Shown: positions 23,225-33,377 of the stretch, piece after piece
Layout of the letters: each line of letters starts with the position of its first letter
Numbering within the stretch: position 1 is the stretch's first letter
The notes under the pieces: generated by a model
Told to the model about the DNA's origin: nothing
Databases searched by the model: none
Seen by the model: only the letters and a program-made list of their open reading frames with translations
Assembly: GCF_902167145.1 (NCBI RefSeq)
Contig: NC_050097.1
Coordinates: forward strand, 45,554,095-45,618,094
DNA from: Zea mays
Lineage: Eukaryota; Streptophyta; Magnoliopsida; Poales; Poaceae
Length of the DNA stretch: 64,000 nucleotides
Direction: 5' to 3'
Made by a program: the position numbers and the translations under genes

Positions 23225-23484
23225 TGTCGAGACATGTTTCTGAAAGGGAAATAGAGTCAAACCTTTTCCTAAATGGTTTTGGTGGTTAAATTGCCCAACA
23301 CAAATAATTGGACTAACTAGTTTGCTCTAGATTATAAGTTTTACAGGTGCATAAGTTCATCTACAACTATTCTAAGTCGACTGTCCGGAATACCGTTGAT
23401 TATCCCGGACAGGAGAAGCTTTTTGGAAAAACAGACTAAGCATGGACCGTCCGGGCCTTTGCGGCGGACCGTCCGCGACACCAG
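23225..23484 (+). repeat. Outer Copia-type LTR, left piece
   Basis: Begins TGTCGAGACATGTTTCTG after the truncated LTR and includes AAATGGTTTTGGTGG and ATTGCCCAACACAAATAATTG, wording I recognise from Ji/Opie-type maize LTRs. It carries CGGACCGTCCG-type palindromes (23448-23476). It is interrupted at 23484 by the large Copia composite, whose target duplication accag it supplies, and resumes at 61225. Confidence 0.72.
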
Positions 23485-24184
23485 TGAAAGGATCACGATG
23501 CCCAAGAGGGGGGGGGGGTGAATTGGGCTTTTCTAAAAATCAACACTAATTAAAACCTAAGCAAGAGCTAAGCAAGAGCCCAACTTCACCCCAACAACTA
23601 GCACTAAGAATATAATACTAGAAATGCAACAATGCTAAGACAATACTTCAAATACTTGCTAGACAAATACACAATGTAAAGTGCTTGAATTAAGTGCGAA
23701 ATGTAAAGCAAGGTTTAGAAGACTCCTCCAATTTTTCCCGAGGTATCGAAGAGTCGGCACTCTCCACTAGTCCTCGTTGGAGCACCCGGCAAGGGTATCG
23801 CTCCCCCTTGGTCCTCGCAAGAACCAAGTGCTCACTACGAGATGATCCTTTGCCACTCCGGCGCGGTGGATCCCTCGAGACCGCTTACAAACTTGAGTCG
23901 GGTCACCAACAAGATCTTCACGGTGATCACCGAGCTCCCAACGTCACCAAGCCGTCTAGGTGATGCCGATCACCAAGAGTAACAAGCCGTAGACTTTCGC
24001 TTGACCAAGAGAAGCCTAATGCAAGTGGTGTGTGCTCTAGGTGGCTCTCGCTAGCGCTAATGAGGAACAAACGTGGATTAAGATTCTTTAATCTCCTCAC
24101 TAGGCTTTTGGTGCTTGCAATGCTCTAGCAATGTGCTGGAATAAATGTGGAGTGCAAGACATTGAATATGGTGGGTGGAAGGGG

Positions 24185-24192
24185 TATAAATA
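24185..24192 (-). promoter_or_regulatory. TATA box of the SIRE-like LTR
   Basis: Minus strand TATTTATA inside GGGCTATTTATACCCC, a near-palindrome (the plus strand reads TATAAATA). The 5' LTR copy at about 48477-48484 is the one that would drive the element. Confidence 0.5.
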
Positions 24193-24238
24193 GCCCTCAC
24201 CCACCAACTAGCCGTTACAGGCATCTCACTGCGCAATG

Positions 24239-24540
24239 GCGCACCGGACAGTCCGGTGCGCCACCGGTGCGCCAACGGTCGTTTCCAACGGCTAGTTCTG
24301 ACAGATAGCCGTTGGACTCATGGCACACCGGACAGTGAACAGTCACTGTCCGGTGCACACCGGACAGTCCGGTGCACACCGGACAGTCCGGTGCGATGTC
24401 CGGTGCGCCACTAAAATTCCTTTCTGAAACAGGCGCTCTCGGGTTTCTGCGAAGGGAAGCTTCTTCCCCGGGCCAGCCTGGCCCCGCCTGGCAGAGGGTG
24501 CACCGGACAGTCCGGTGCACACCGGACAGTCCGGTGCCCC
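24239..24540. repeat. Palindrome cluster ACCGGACAGTCCGGT in LTR
   Basis: At least seven copies or half-copies of the palindrome CACCGGACAGTCCGGTG. A 19-bp unit carrying it is tandemly doubled at about 24355-24395, while the partner LTR (48535-48815) has a single unit. Single strands could fold into strong hairpins. Confidence 0.85.
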
Positions 24541-24976
24541 AGGGCCAGAAACCCTACTTCTTGTTTTTCAGCTGTTTTCAAATCGGTTTTCGTTCTAACT
24601 TGTGAGTGAGTTCTAGAGTGACACCTAGCAATGTATGTGAGTGTGATTGTGCACCAACACTACACTAGAACTCTCTTGGTCAAACTACTCATCGACAACC
24701 CCTCTTTATAGTACGACTAAAAGAGAATAAAAGACCTAACTAAATCGCGAGTGTCCACATCTCCTTGACACTCGGACTCCGTAGACCTTCACCTTTTGTT
24801 TCGTCGTTTTAGCCGTCGCTTCGAGTTCTTATCTCTGGGATTGTTTTCACCGTTGTAGTACTTCTACCTGTCATGCGACCTAACTTACCATTTGTCTCTG
24901 CAAAACACACGTTAGTCACATATAACATTACGTTGTCATTAATCACTAAAACCAACCAGGGGCCTAGATGCTTTCA

Positions 24977-24990
24977 ATCTCCCCTTTTTT
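24977..24990 (-). other. Polypurine tract of the SIRE-like Copia
   Basis: Minus strand AAAAAAGGGGAGAT immediately before the 3' LTR start TGAAAGCATCTAGG. This confirms orientation and the LTR boundary. Confidence 0.88.
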
Positions 24991-25409
24991 GGTGATTGAT
25001 GACAACCCTACAAGTTTTGTGAGAGTAGTTTGTTTTTAAGTTTCTGTCAATAGAAAGGATGGTTAGTTATACTCAGTAATCTTTGACAGAAAGAACGTGT
25101 ACCAAAATAATAAGAGTGAGCGCATACACATCATAAGATTTTTGTTCATATAAAAGTGAAGTTAAATCAATGAAACAAGAACTAGAAGACTGGTGATAAA
25201 ATATAAGGTGAAAACATAATACACACAGTCAATCATAAGCAACGAGAGTATATATCGAGTTTGTGAGCCAAAAACATCAAGCTAGTACAGAGAGTAGCAA
25301 GCACATATATTACATCAAAATGACTCTCTACTAACTCTCTAACTCCCCCTAGCTCTCACAACTCATATCTCTCCCCCTTTGGCGGCAAACACCAAAAGGG
25401 TACCCGAAC

Positions 25410-27554
25410 CTAAACATCTGAAGCGGGAGGAGGCGACGGGGGCGCATCCGGTCGCGGTCGAGGCAGCAGAGCGAACGCCGGCGGGGGGTCAGAGTCAGTC
25501 TCGGATCCAGGATCTGCTGTAGAAGCTGGAGCTGGTACTGACTCGGACTGAGGCCGCGCTGCAGGAGCTGCCAGAACAGAAGAGGTAACAGATACTGCCA
25601 CAACAATAGTGGTAACAGCAGATGCTGGTGGCACTGGCGGCTGAGGGCAGACAGAGCTGAGAACCAGTGACGTGAACGCCAGAGTGACCGACCGGAGCGG
25701 AGAAGGACCAACAGTGGGAACAGGGGGTCCTGACAGAATCGCTGGCACAACTAGAGCGTGAAGCGTAGGAGGTGGAGCAGACTGAACCGGAGGAACTGAG
25801 ACACTAGACTGCTGTAGCATAAGAGCCATGAATGCCCTGCTCTCAGCCCGATCCTGGAGTAGCTGCTGCTGAAGCGAATCCTGCATGTCCTGTATGTTCT
25901 GAAACATCAAGAGCATCCTCTCGGATAACCGGGTCTGCTCGGCTGCCAAGTGAGCCTGCTGCTGAGTGATAGACTGGAGAATCGAAGCAAGAGCAGGGTC
26001 CATAGCCGGAGGGGCAGCAGGGGCAGCACTAGAACTCCCAGCCTCATGATCATGTGAGCGTGGAGGCATAGGAGGCGGAGGCGGAGGAGGAACCCCAAAA
26101 TCATCATCATCATCATCATCAGCTGCTGTATCCTGGGTGTCGAACTGACGAAGAGCAGCGTCCTCGGCCTGAGAGTCAAAAACAGGAGCAGAAGCTGGCA
26201 CAGGAGCCTCAGGCGCTGGACGGTAGGATCCAAAAACGAGGCGTGAGGCCTCAGGTGTGCCCTGAAACCGAGGAGGCTGAATCAGCTGCGCAAAGATGTG
26301 GCACAAGTAGTGAGCATATGGCAACTGTCGACGAGCACGAATCCCATCCAAAACGGTGTCCTCGATCTCACAAATAAGGAAATCCACGACGTCAAACTCA
26401 GAGTGAGAGACCAGGGCACCAAGGAGCCAGAGCTGGATATGTGTGGTAGCCTCCCTGTATCCCATCCTCGGCAGAAGAGTCCGTCTGATAAGCTCAAATA
26501 AATACTTAGCTGCTGTAGTAAAATCTGCCGGTGAACATCGCGACTCATCAGAGAAGGGCGGGCGGAACAGAGCCGCGACGTGAGCTGTACCCGGAGCCAC
26601 ACCGCCGTGAGGGTGACGAGGAGGGTCAGAGGTGCCGTAGCAGAGGCTGTGAAGTTGAGTCGTCGACTCGGGAAATCCAAAGAGCTGGCGAATCTGAGTG
26701 GCAGTAATGGTGACATCCTCTCGCTCAAAACGAAACCTCATCCAGTGATGATCCAGGTCTATCCATACAGACGCGTAAAAGACTCGGACCCACTCCTCAA
26801 CATACTTGCCGCTGGTAGTCAAAAGGGTCAGAAGGCCAGGCAGATATGTGAGGTGCGCCTCAGAGTCAGCACCGGCGGCGAGCAGAAAAGCTGGAAGGTC
26901 CAAGAGCCGGTGCACTCGTAGAGCTATCTGAGCAGACATCTGAGCTCTGGAAAAAGACTCCTGAATACGTGTGCTGAATAGGTCAACTGCTGCAGGGTCC
27001 CTCTGAGCTGGTAACCAAGACTCCACGGGTACGTATCTGAACCTACATACCCATGCCGCTATAGCACGCTGAAGGTCAAAAAGTCTGGGATCCACAGCAA
27101 GTGGTCGTACCTCAGTCTCATCGCGCTCCCGGAATCGAGGTGGAGGGACAGGAGGAGCTGAAGCGGGAGCGGGAGGAGGGGCAGTGGAAGCTGGCGTAGT
27201 GGAGGTAGCGGGTATGGCTGTGGTGGTGGATGGCGCAACAGGGGTGACGGGAGCAGGCAGAGTGGGTGGTGGAGTGGAAGCAATGGTGTGAGTGGAGGAG
27301 CGAGGCCGGGAGGCGAGACGACGAACACGGTATGCAATCTGATCTGACGGAGTCTGTGGCTGATCTCCAAGCTCGGCCTGCACAGCGGCTGCTGTTGCTG
27401 CTGCTGCTACACGGGCTGCTCTGTCCGTACGCCGCTTCTTGCGGCCTTCCTGCTGCTCCAAGTAAACTGTCTTGCCCTTGACCTGCCTGAAGGGGCAACG
27501 AGGATCCTCATCATCGCCTCCCCCTGGCGCCGACACATTCTTCGTGCGCGGCAT
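25410..27554 (-). CDS. Third ORF of the SIRE-like Copia (env-like / plant transposon protein)
   Basis: An uninterrupted 714-codon frame on the same strand as pol and downstream of it. The N terminus is basic (KKRRTDRAAR, about residues 38-48), then Ala/Pro/Thr-rich to about 145. A folded-looking central region (about 150-440) contains WVCRFRYVPVESWL, ITATQIRQLFGFPE and HIQLWLLGALVSHSEFD. A run of eight Asp and a Pro run follow (about 475-495), then a Gln-rich coiled coil (about 525-580), a hydrophobic stretch ASAVTTIVVAVSVTSSVL (about 640-660) and an acidic/Pro tail. SIRE-lineage elements are known for an extra ORF here, often called env-like; the middle also recalls plant retrotransposon 'putative plant transposon protein' domains. 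I see no signal peptide. Its function is unknown. It is intact although gag and pol are not. Confidence 0.75.
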   Translation of the reverse strand: MPRTKNVSAPGGGDDEDPRCPFRQVKGKTVYLEQQEGRKKRRTDRAARVAAAATAAAVQAELGDQPQTPSDQIAYRVRRLASRPRSSTHTIASTPPPTLPAPVTPVAPSTTTAIPATSTTPASTAPPPAPASAPPVPPPRFRERDETEVRPLAVDPRLFDLQRAIAAWVCRFRYVPVESWLPAQRDPAAVDLFSTRIQESFSRAQMSAQIALRVHRLLDLPAFLLAAGADSEAHLTYLPGLLTLLTTSGKYVEEWVRVFYASVWIDLDHHWMRFRFEREDVTITATQIRQLFGFPESTTQLHSLCYGTSDPPRHPHGGVAPGTAHVAALFRPPFSDESRCSPADFTTAAKYLFELIRRTLLPRMGYREATTHIQLWLLGALVSHSEFDVVDFLICEIEDTVLDGIRARRQLPYAHYLCHIFAQLIQPPRFQGTPEASRLVFGSYRPAPEAPVPASAPVFDSQAEDAALRQFDTQDTAADDDDDDDFGVPPPPPPPMPPRSHDHEAGSSSAAPAAPPAMDPALASILQSITQQQAHLAAEQTRLSERMLLMFQNIQDMQDSLQQQLLQDRAESRAFMALMLQQSSVSVPPVQSAPPPTLHALVVPAILSGPPVPTVGPSPLRSVTLAFTSLVLSSVCPQPPVPPASAVTTIVVAVSVTSSVLAAPAARPQSESVPAPASTADPGSETDSDPPPAFALLPRPRPDAPPSPPPASDV

Positions 27555-29220
27555 CCTGAACTGATGACTGCAAATGAGAGAGAGTGACTAAGCACAGTTC
27601 GATAATATCCGATAGAATAGCAGAGGATGAGATGACTACCTGGAAAGCTCACACGAGAGGTGACGATCCAGGCAGGACAGGAGACGTCACACGGGCAATC
27701 AAGGTCACCGAAATGACAGAAGAGGTGAGCATGTATTAGTCACATAGTCATAAGTATATGAAATGTGAATAAATACATGCACAGAGAAATATGGCACAGA
27801 AAACACGAGATGAAACGATCGAGAGGTCAAACGACGTGAAAACGACGTTTGAACGATAAACAGTGCCATAGGAGGTTTGGAATTGGAATTGAGGCACGAA
27901 ACGACATGGAATTGAGCCGATACTTCACGAATAGGTTTATATAGGTGAATATGAGTGAAGTGTGTGCCTGGTTTGAATTTAGGCGAAGAAAAAGAGATTT
28001 GTGCACACGGCTCGAAAACGATCGCTCAAAACGGGGAATTGAGTGAAATTGAAGCCTGGAATCTCGGATTGGCGTGAAATTTGGCAAAAGTGTTACTGGA
28101 AGTGTTGTGAAGGTGCCTGAAAAATTTGGGTTCAATTGGAGCATTTTTGGCTGGTTTGGGCATTTCACCGAACACGTGGAGGGCGGTGGTTTAGGGTTCC
28201 GGGGAAATGGCTGTTTGAGGTGTGAAAACCCTCCAAAGGAGCTAAGAACCTGCAGGAATGCTCAAGACACACAGAGACACACATAGCACAACTTGGATTC
28301 ATAGGAATTTATAGAGATTTGAATTTTGCGCAAAGGGAGGAAAAAGGGGAAGCATCACTGGGTGAATGTGCAGAGAGAAGAGAGAGGAGAAGACAAGAGT
28401 ACACACCAGGGAAGCACGAGCACGGGGATTGACGGAGGATCGCCGGAGCACGGCCGGAGAACAGATCGCCGGAGAGGAGGAGGTGGTTGCCGGCGAGGAG
28501 GAGCAATTCCGAGAGAACAGAGAGCACAGAGGTGAAAAGAGCCTCTGGCTCGGTCTCGGGCTGGAGGCCGTTTTTTAAAACGCGATATGGGCGCACCGGA
28601 CAGTCTACAGTGCCTGTCCGGTGCACACCGGACAGCGCACAGTAGCTGTCCGGTGAACCACCGGACAGCGCACAGGAGAAAGGTATTTTAGCGCGCGGCT
28701 GCCGGTGCACCGGACATTGCACAGTGCAGTGTCCGGTGCACACCGGACTGTCCGGTGAGCCCAGACAGAGGGAAGATTGGAAAATTTTGAATTTTTCTAT
28801 CTAATTTCCAACCAAACCAAATCCCAACTTATAATCACACAAAATAACACTTGTTGGGACAGGTATTGGCACCCTCATATACTTTTCAAAATATTTTGCC
28901 ATAGGCTAGATAATTTTTAGAGAAAATAGGCAAATGGTGAAATTTGCATTTTGGCTTGCACTAGGGGTTTTCATGAGTGATTTGAGTGTTAAATACTCCC
29001 CCTAAGTGTAGTACCTCATGCATATTTCAAGAACCAACAATTGCATAACAAGTAAGAATTTAAGTGCTAAAAGCTTAAAACTAAGACTTGTCAAGTTTGA
29101 CCCGAGTTAAGCTTTTTCACTCGCTTTGTTGGCGGTTATCTCAACTAGGTTAGACAAGCCCTAGATGCAATACAAGAAATTTAAACATGCAATGCAAGCT
29201 TGACACCACCATTTGACATT
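27555..29220 (-). other. Spacer between pol and the third ORF
   Basis: A 1.7-kb region with no sizeable frame in the element's sense. It would serve as leader or intron for expression of the third ORF. A palindrome cluster lies at 28590-28765. I could not fix splice sites by eye. Confidence 0.6.
28590..28765. repeat. Internal palindrome cluster CACCGGACAG / CTGTCCGGTG
   Basis: Five or more CACCGGAC / GTCCGGTG words in both orientations, the same family as in the LTRs (24239-24540) but outside them. Such words also occur as CGGACCGTCCG in the outer LTR at 23448-23476 and 61262-61556. Confidence 0.8.
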
Positions 29221-31043
29221 TTACATAAAATTTATGAGATCAAGAATATTTAGTTCATTCCTCAACATGCAAAAGCGGGTCTTATCAAGAGGCTTAGTGA
29301 AAATATCCGCTAATTGATCTTCCGACCTCACTCCTTCTAAAATGATATCTCCTTTAGCAACATGATCTCTAAAGAAGTGATGACGGATATCAATGTGCTT
29401 GGTGCGAGACTGTTGTACAGGATTATTAGCAATTTTAACAGCACTCTCATTATCACACAACAAAGGTACCTTTTCTAGAACTACGCCATAGTCTAGAAGA
29501 GTTTGTTTCATATATAAAATTTGTGTGCAACAAGCACCTGCGGCAATGTATTCCGCTTCGGCAGTTGACAAGGCAACACTATTTTGCTTTTTGGATGTCC
29601 ATGATACTAGTGATCTACCAAGCAGATGGCATCCCCCAGAAGTACTTTTCCTATCAATTTTGCAACCGGCATAATCCGAATCGGAATAGCCAATTAAATC
29701 AAAAGTAGCTCCTTTGGGATACCACAGACCAACGCTTGTGGTGTGCCTGAGATACCTAAGAATTCTCTTAACAACGCGAAGATGAGCTTTCTTAGGATTA
29801 GATTGAAATCTAGCACACATGCAGACACTAAACATGATATTGGGCCTAGATGCGGTAAGGTATAATAAACTACCAATCATAGAACGGTAGAGAGTTTGAT
29901 TAACCGGGTTACCTCCCTCATCTAAGTCGAGATGTCCATTTGTAGGCATGGGGGTCTTGATTGGTTTGCACTTCTCCATGTTGAACCTTTTCAACAAGTC
30001 TTTGGTATACTTCTCTTGTGAAAGAAAGTTACCATCTTTCATTTGCTTGACTTGAAAGCCGAGGAAGTACGTTAGCTCACCAATCATTGACATCTCGAAC
30101 TCCTTCGACATCAACTCACCAAATTCCTTGCAATGATAGTCATTTGTCGAGCCAAAGATTATATCATCAACATATACTTGACAAATGAAAATATCACCGT
30201 TATGTTTCTTTGTGAAGAGAGTTGTGTCGACGGTCTCGATCTTGAAGCCCTTTTCGATGAGGAAGTCGCGAAGGCACTCATACCAAGCCCTTGGAGCTTG
30301 CTTTAGCCCATAAAGCGCCTTGGACAAGGCAGCTGCTCAACATATACAAGTTCATTTATGAAGCCATTTAAAAATGCAGTTTTTACATCCATTTGATAAA
30401 GTTTTATATCATAGCATGACGCATATGCAAGTAGGATACGGATGGCTTCTAGTCGAGCAACCGGTGCAAAGGTCTCTCCAAAATCTAAGCCTTCAACTTG
30501 GGAGAAACCCTTTGCAACAAGTCTTGCCTTGTTTCTTACAATTATACCTTGATCATCTTGTTTGTTTCTGAACACCCACTTTGTTCCAATGATTCTTGCA
30601 TCTTGTGGGGGCTTCTCTAGGGTCCAAACTTCGTTACGGGTGAAGTTGTTAAGTTCTTCATGCATGGCATTCACCCAGTCTAGATCCTGTAGCGCCTCAT
30701 CTATACAAGTAGGCTCAACACAAGAAACAAAGGAGTGATGTTCAATAAAAGAAGCATGTCTATGTGATCGAGTAATAACCCCTTGTGAAGGACTCCCGAT
30801 GATTTGGTTTTGAGGATGAGCTTGAAGTAGTGATGAGTTTCTCCTGTCAACCACTTGGGAAGAAGATCCTAGAGCATCAACATCTTCGGCTTGTACCCTT
30901 GCTTGTTCATGAGAGACAAATGTATCTTCATTTGCATGCCTCTCATCTTTTTCATCATCTTGTGGTACATTTGATGAAGAAGGCCTGTCAATGATTTGCA
31001 CCTCTTCTTCATCTTCTTTTGGTTTGATAGCTCCAATAGGCAT
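29221..31043 (-). pseudogene. Copia pol, RT and RNase H part
   Basis: Minus strand. From 31043 the frame continues the pol ORF broken by the Gypsy at 31044. RT reads [39 protein letters not shown] and [11 protein letters not shown]. Near 30330 the reading passes from YVEQLP straight to [11 protein letters not shown], with a frame change and loss of about 15 residues expected between them, so RT is disabled. The downstream frame (30327-29221) has the catalytic YVDD, RNase H (SDYAGCKIDRKSTSGG; STAEAEYIAAG) and the tail DQLADIFTKPLDK. These copy the element's RNA into DNA in the cytoplasmic particle. Confidence 0.9.
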
Positions 31044-31522
31044 TGTTGGGGCGAAGGCGAAGACGCCACCCTTCGCTCGAGGCCTTCGCCGTACTCGTTG
31101 GTCCATCGGAAACAAGACAGTGGGCAGGGACACCCTTCGCCCCATACGACATCGGACGAAGACCTGTGACGAGGTCGTCCCACCATGCGGCCTCGTCCAG
31201 CATGAAGGCCCACGTGTGATCCAGCCCATTGTAACAGGCCCTGCGTGGCCGCCGCGTGTTACGGGCCTAATTTGTAAAGGCATCCCTGTAATTACAGTCT
31301 ATAACCCCGCTTTATGGGAATATTCTGGGGATAACCTAGGTGTCTGAGGGCACATGCGTCCTTAACACAGGACACTGGGCGCTCAGATACCTATAAATAC
31401 CCCCGCACAGTGCCCTTGAGAGGCTAGATTAACAGAGCTATTGCCATCTTGCGCGAGAACCTTGTTTACGTCACTAACTCACCCCCATTGGATCCCCTTG
31501 CGATAGAGAGCAAGTTCCAACA
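31044..31522 (+). repeat. 5' LTR of the Tat-type Gypsy, 479 bp
   Basis: TGTTGGGGCGAAGG...GTTCCAACA. TATA box TATAAATA at 31392-31399, about 130 bp before the LTR end, so U3 is about 375 bp. Several CTTCGCC/GGCGAAG words give the U3 a locally palindromic character. Confidence 0.93.
31392..31399 (+). promoter_or_regulatory. TATA box in 5' LTR
   Basis: TATAAATA in context CCTATAAATACCCCCGC, with the matching copy in the 3' LTR at 42389-42396. Confidence 0.75.
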
Positions 31523-31540
31523 TTTGGTGCCCACCGTTCG
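31523..31540 (+). other. Primer binding site of the Tat-type Gypsy
   Basis: TTTGGTGCCCACCGTTCG directly follows the 5' LTR. The position and the TGG start are as expected. The priming tRNA is not identified; it is not the iMet type seen in the other elements. Confidence 0.65.
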
Positions 31541-31562
31541 TGTTACAAAAAAACCACCCGCG

Positions 31563-33377
31563 ATGGCACCCAAGAAAGCTAACTCGAAGGCTGACGAGGC
31601 TGCGAAGGCAGCACTACTTGCCGCAAAAAAGGGCAAGGCCCTCGCCCTCACCCACCAAGAGGCCACTGAAGACGACGTTCTCCGCACCTGCGAAGACGAC
31701 ACTCTCCGCACCTGCGGCCCTGAAGGACAATCGCAGCCTCCCCTAGGCTTCGCCCCACCGGAGGGCGCGGACCTCACCGAGGACGGTGAAGTCCTCGGCG
31801 TCTCAGCGGAAGAACAGCTACAGCTGCGCGCCCTGCGCCTCAAGAACCGCAATCTCCAGAGGCAAAAGGAGATACTGGAGGCCAAGCGCCAGCGCGAGTC
31901 TGCACTAGCCAAGGTGCGGCAGATGATACGCGACGAAGAGCAGAAGGCCCAGGACCTCGAGCGGGAGATCGCGCTGATGCAGCGCGAAGGCCACCTCGGC
32001 CTGCAGCACGGGCCACCCCTGCAACAGCGCACACAACTGGAGGACATGCACGAAGGACACCTTGGCCTGCAGCACGGGCCACCCCTGCAACAGCGCGCAC
32101 AACAGGAAGACCCGCGCTTCCCACACGCCGCGCCATTCCAAGGGGTCAACTACCTCGACGAGCGAAGTCCCCTGGCGCCACATCTGCAAGTGACGCCTTG
32201 GCCCGCCAACTTCCGAGCAGGGACCTATCCCAAGTACAACGGCAGCACTGACCCAGCACAATACATAATGAGTTATCAGGTCGCCGTTGCATCTTTCGGA
32301 GGGGACGACTCCACGATGGCCAAGTCTTTCATCATCGCCCTCGAAGGCCCAGCTCTCACCTGGTTCACCAGGTTGCCTCCGCTGTCCATTGATTCCTGGA
32401 GAAGCCTCCGGGACAAGTTCCTGCTCAACTTCCAAGGGTACCGCCCAGACACCGACGCCTTGGCCGAACTCTCACTCTGCAAACAGCTGGAAAAAGAGAC
32501 TCTGCGGGAGTATTACCGCAAGTTTCTTACACTCAAGTCACAACTGCCCTCAGTTGATGACCAGATCGCCATCCACTACGCCATTAGTGGCCTTCGCGCT
32601 GGCGTTCTTTACAGCCACTGCATCAGGGACCCGCCCAAGAACCTCCAGGAATTATATCAGCTCTTTGAAAAATATGCCAAGTCCGAAGAGCTCCACCAGC
32701 GCAAGGTTGAGTCTCAGCGGAAACCCAAAGACGCTCCACAGTCCAGCCGCACGTGGACGAGGACTCCGCAACCAGACTCCGGTCGAGACGGCCGCAACCA
32801 GCAGCAAGTGCACAACATCGCCAGCCAGCACCCCGCTGCTGACGCCCCTCGCCGCCAGGAGTATCCCCCCCAGGGCCGCGGAAACGGAATCCGCGGTAGG
32901 GTTCGGGGGCGTGCGCAGCCGCCACGCCGATTCTACTGTCTTTTTCATGGCGAAGACTGTGCCCACCAAACCAAAGACTGCCCAGAAACGAAGGCCACCA
33001 AAGACAGGATGGCACGGGCGCAGCCAGCCGACAACCCCAAAGTTGTCGCGCACACTTATCAGCAACCCCCTCCACCATACATCCACACCCCCGCCCCGCA
33101 TCCACCGCACCACGCATACCAACAACACCAGGAAGTACAAATCGTACCTCCTCCACCCCCACCTCCACACCAGCAACATCAGAACATCCCCCACCCCCAC
33201 GCCCCAAAACAAGAAGACTTCGCCGATCAGCCGTATCGCGGAGTCATTCATATGATCACTGGGGGGTCCAGCACCAACTTCGACACAAAGCGGCAAAAGC
33301 GGACCACTACCGCAGCATCAACCACGTCGCCATCACCGGCCCAGTCGTGCAGACGAAGTGGTCCCACGTACCGCTAA
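31563..33377 (+). CDS. Gag of the Tat-type Gypsy
   Basis: I choose the ATG at 31563 (MAPKKANSKADEAAK) because the longer frame begins inside the LTR. A lysine-rich N terminus is followed by a charged coiled coil (about residues 85-140), a 66-bp direct duplication (31985-32116, repeating GHLGLQHGPPLQQR), the retrotransposon gag domain (about 222-330, TYPKYNGSTDPAQYI, ALTWFTRLPP) and an atypical zinc knuckle CLFHGEDCAHQTKDC (about 459-473). A Pro/His-rich linker follows. Around 33300 a one-base loss shifts the frame: the natural gag-pol junction continues in the next frame as pol, and this frame runs out at 33377. Gag builds the particle that packages element RNA. Confidence 0.87.
   Translation: MAPKKANSKADEAAKAALLAAKKGKALALTHQEATEDDVLRTCEDDTLRTCGPEGQSQPPLGFAPPEGADLTEDGEVLGVSAEEQLQLRALRLKNRNLQRQKEILEAKRQRESALAKVRQMIRDEEQKAQDLEREIALMQREGHLGLQHGPPLQQRTQLEDMHEGHLGLQHGPPLQQRAQQEDPRFPHAAPFQGVNYLDERSPLAPHLQVTPWPANFRAGTYPKYNGSTDPAQYIMSYQVAVASFGGDDSTMAKSFIIALEGPALTWFTRLPPLSIDSWRSLRDKFLLNFQGYRPDTDALAELSLCKQLEKETLREYYRKFLTLKSQLPSVDDQIAIHYAISGLRAGVLYSHCIRDPPKNLQELYQLFEKYAKSEELHQRKVESQRKPKDAPQSSRTWTRTPQPDSGRDGRNQQQVHNIASQHPAADAPRRQEYPPQGRGNGIRGRVRGRAQPPRRFYCLFHGEDCAHQTKDCPETKATKDRMARAQPADNPKVVAHTYQQPPPPYIHTPAPHPPHHAYQQHQEVQIVPPPPPPPHQQHQNIPHPHAPKQEDFADQPYRGVIHMITGGSSTNFDTKRQKRTTTAASTTSPSPAQSCRRSGPTYR

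Larger units (their letters stand above)
23485..24976 (-). repeat. 3' LTR of the SIRE-like Copia, 1492 bp
   Basis: Plus strand TGAAAGGATCACG...CTAGATGCTTTCA. It contains the intact, empty target sites of the CACTA (caccaacaagatc near 23910) and of the Gypsy (acattacgttgtc near 24926) that occupy the other LTR. The palindrome cluster at 24239-24540 lies in the U3 side. Confidence 0.93.

Noticed and set aside
24239..24540. CRISPR-like array of short palindromic repeats
   Set aside because: Units abut or overlap without unique spacers of constant length, and this is plant retrotransposon DNA.
31466..32149. 227-codon minus-strand Cys/Arg/Ser-rich frame
   Set aside because: Shadow of the Gypsy gag on the plus strand; composition mirrors codon bias.
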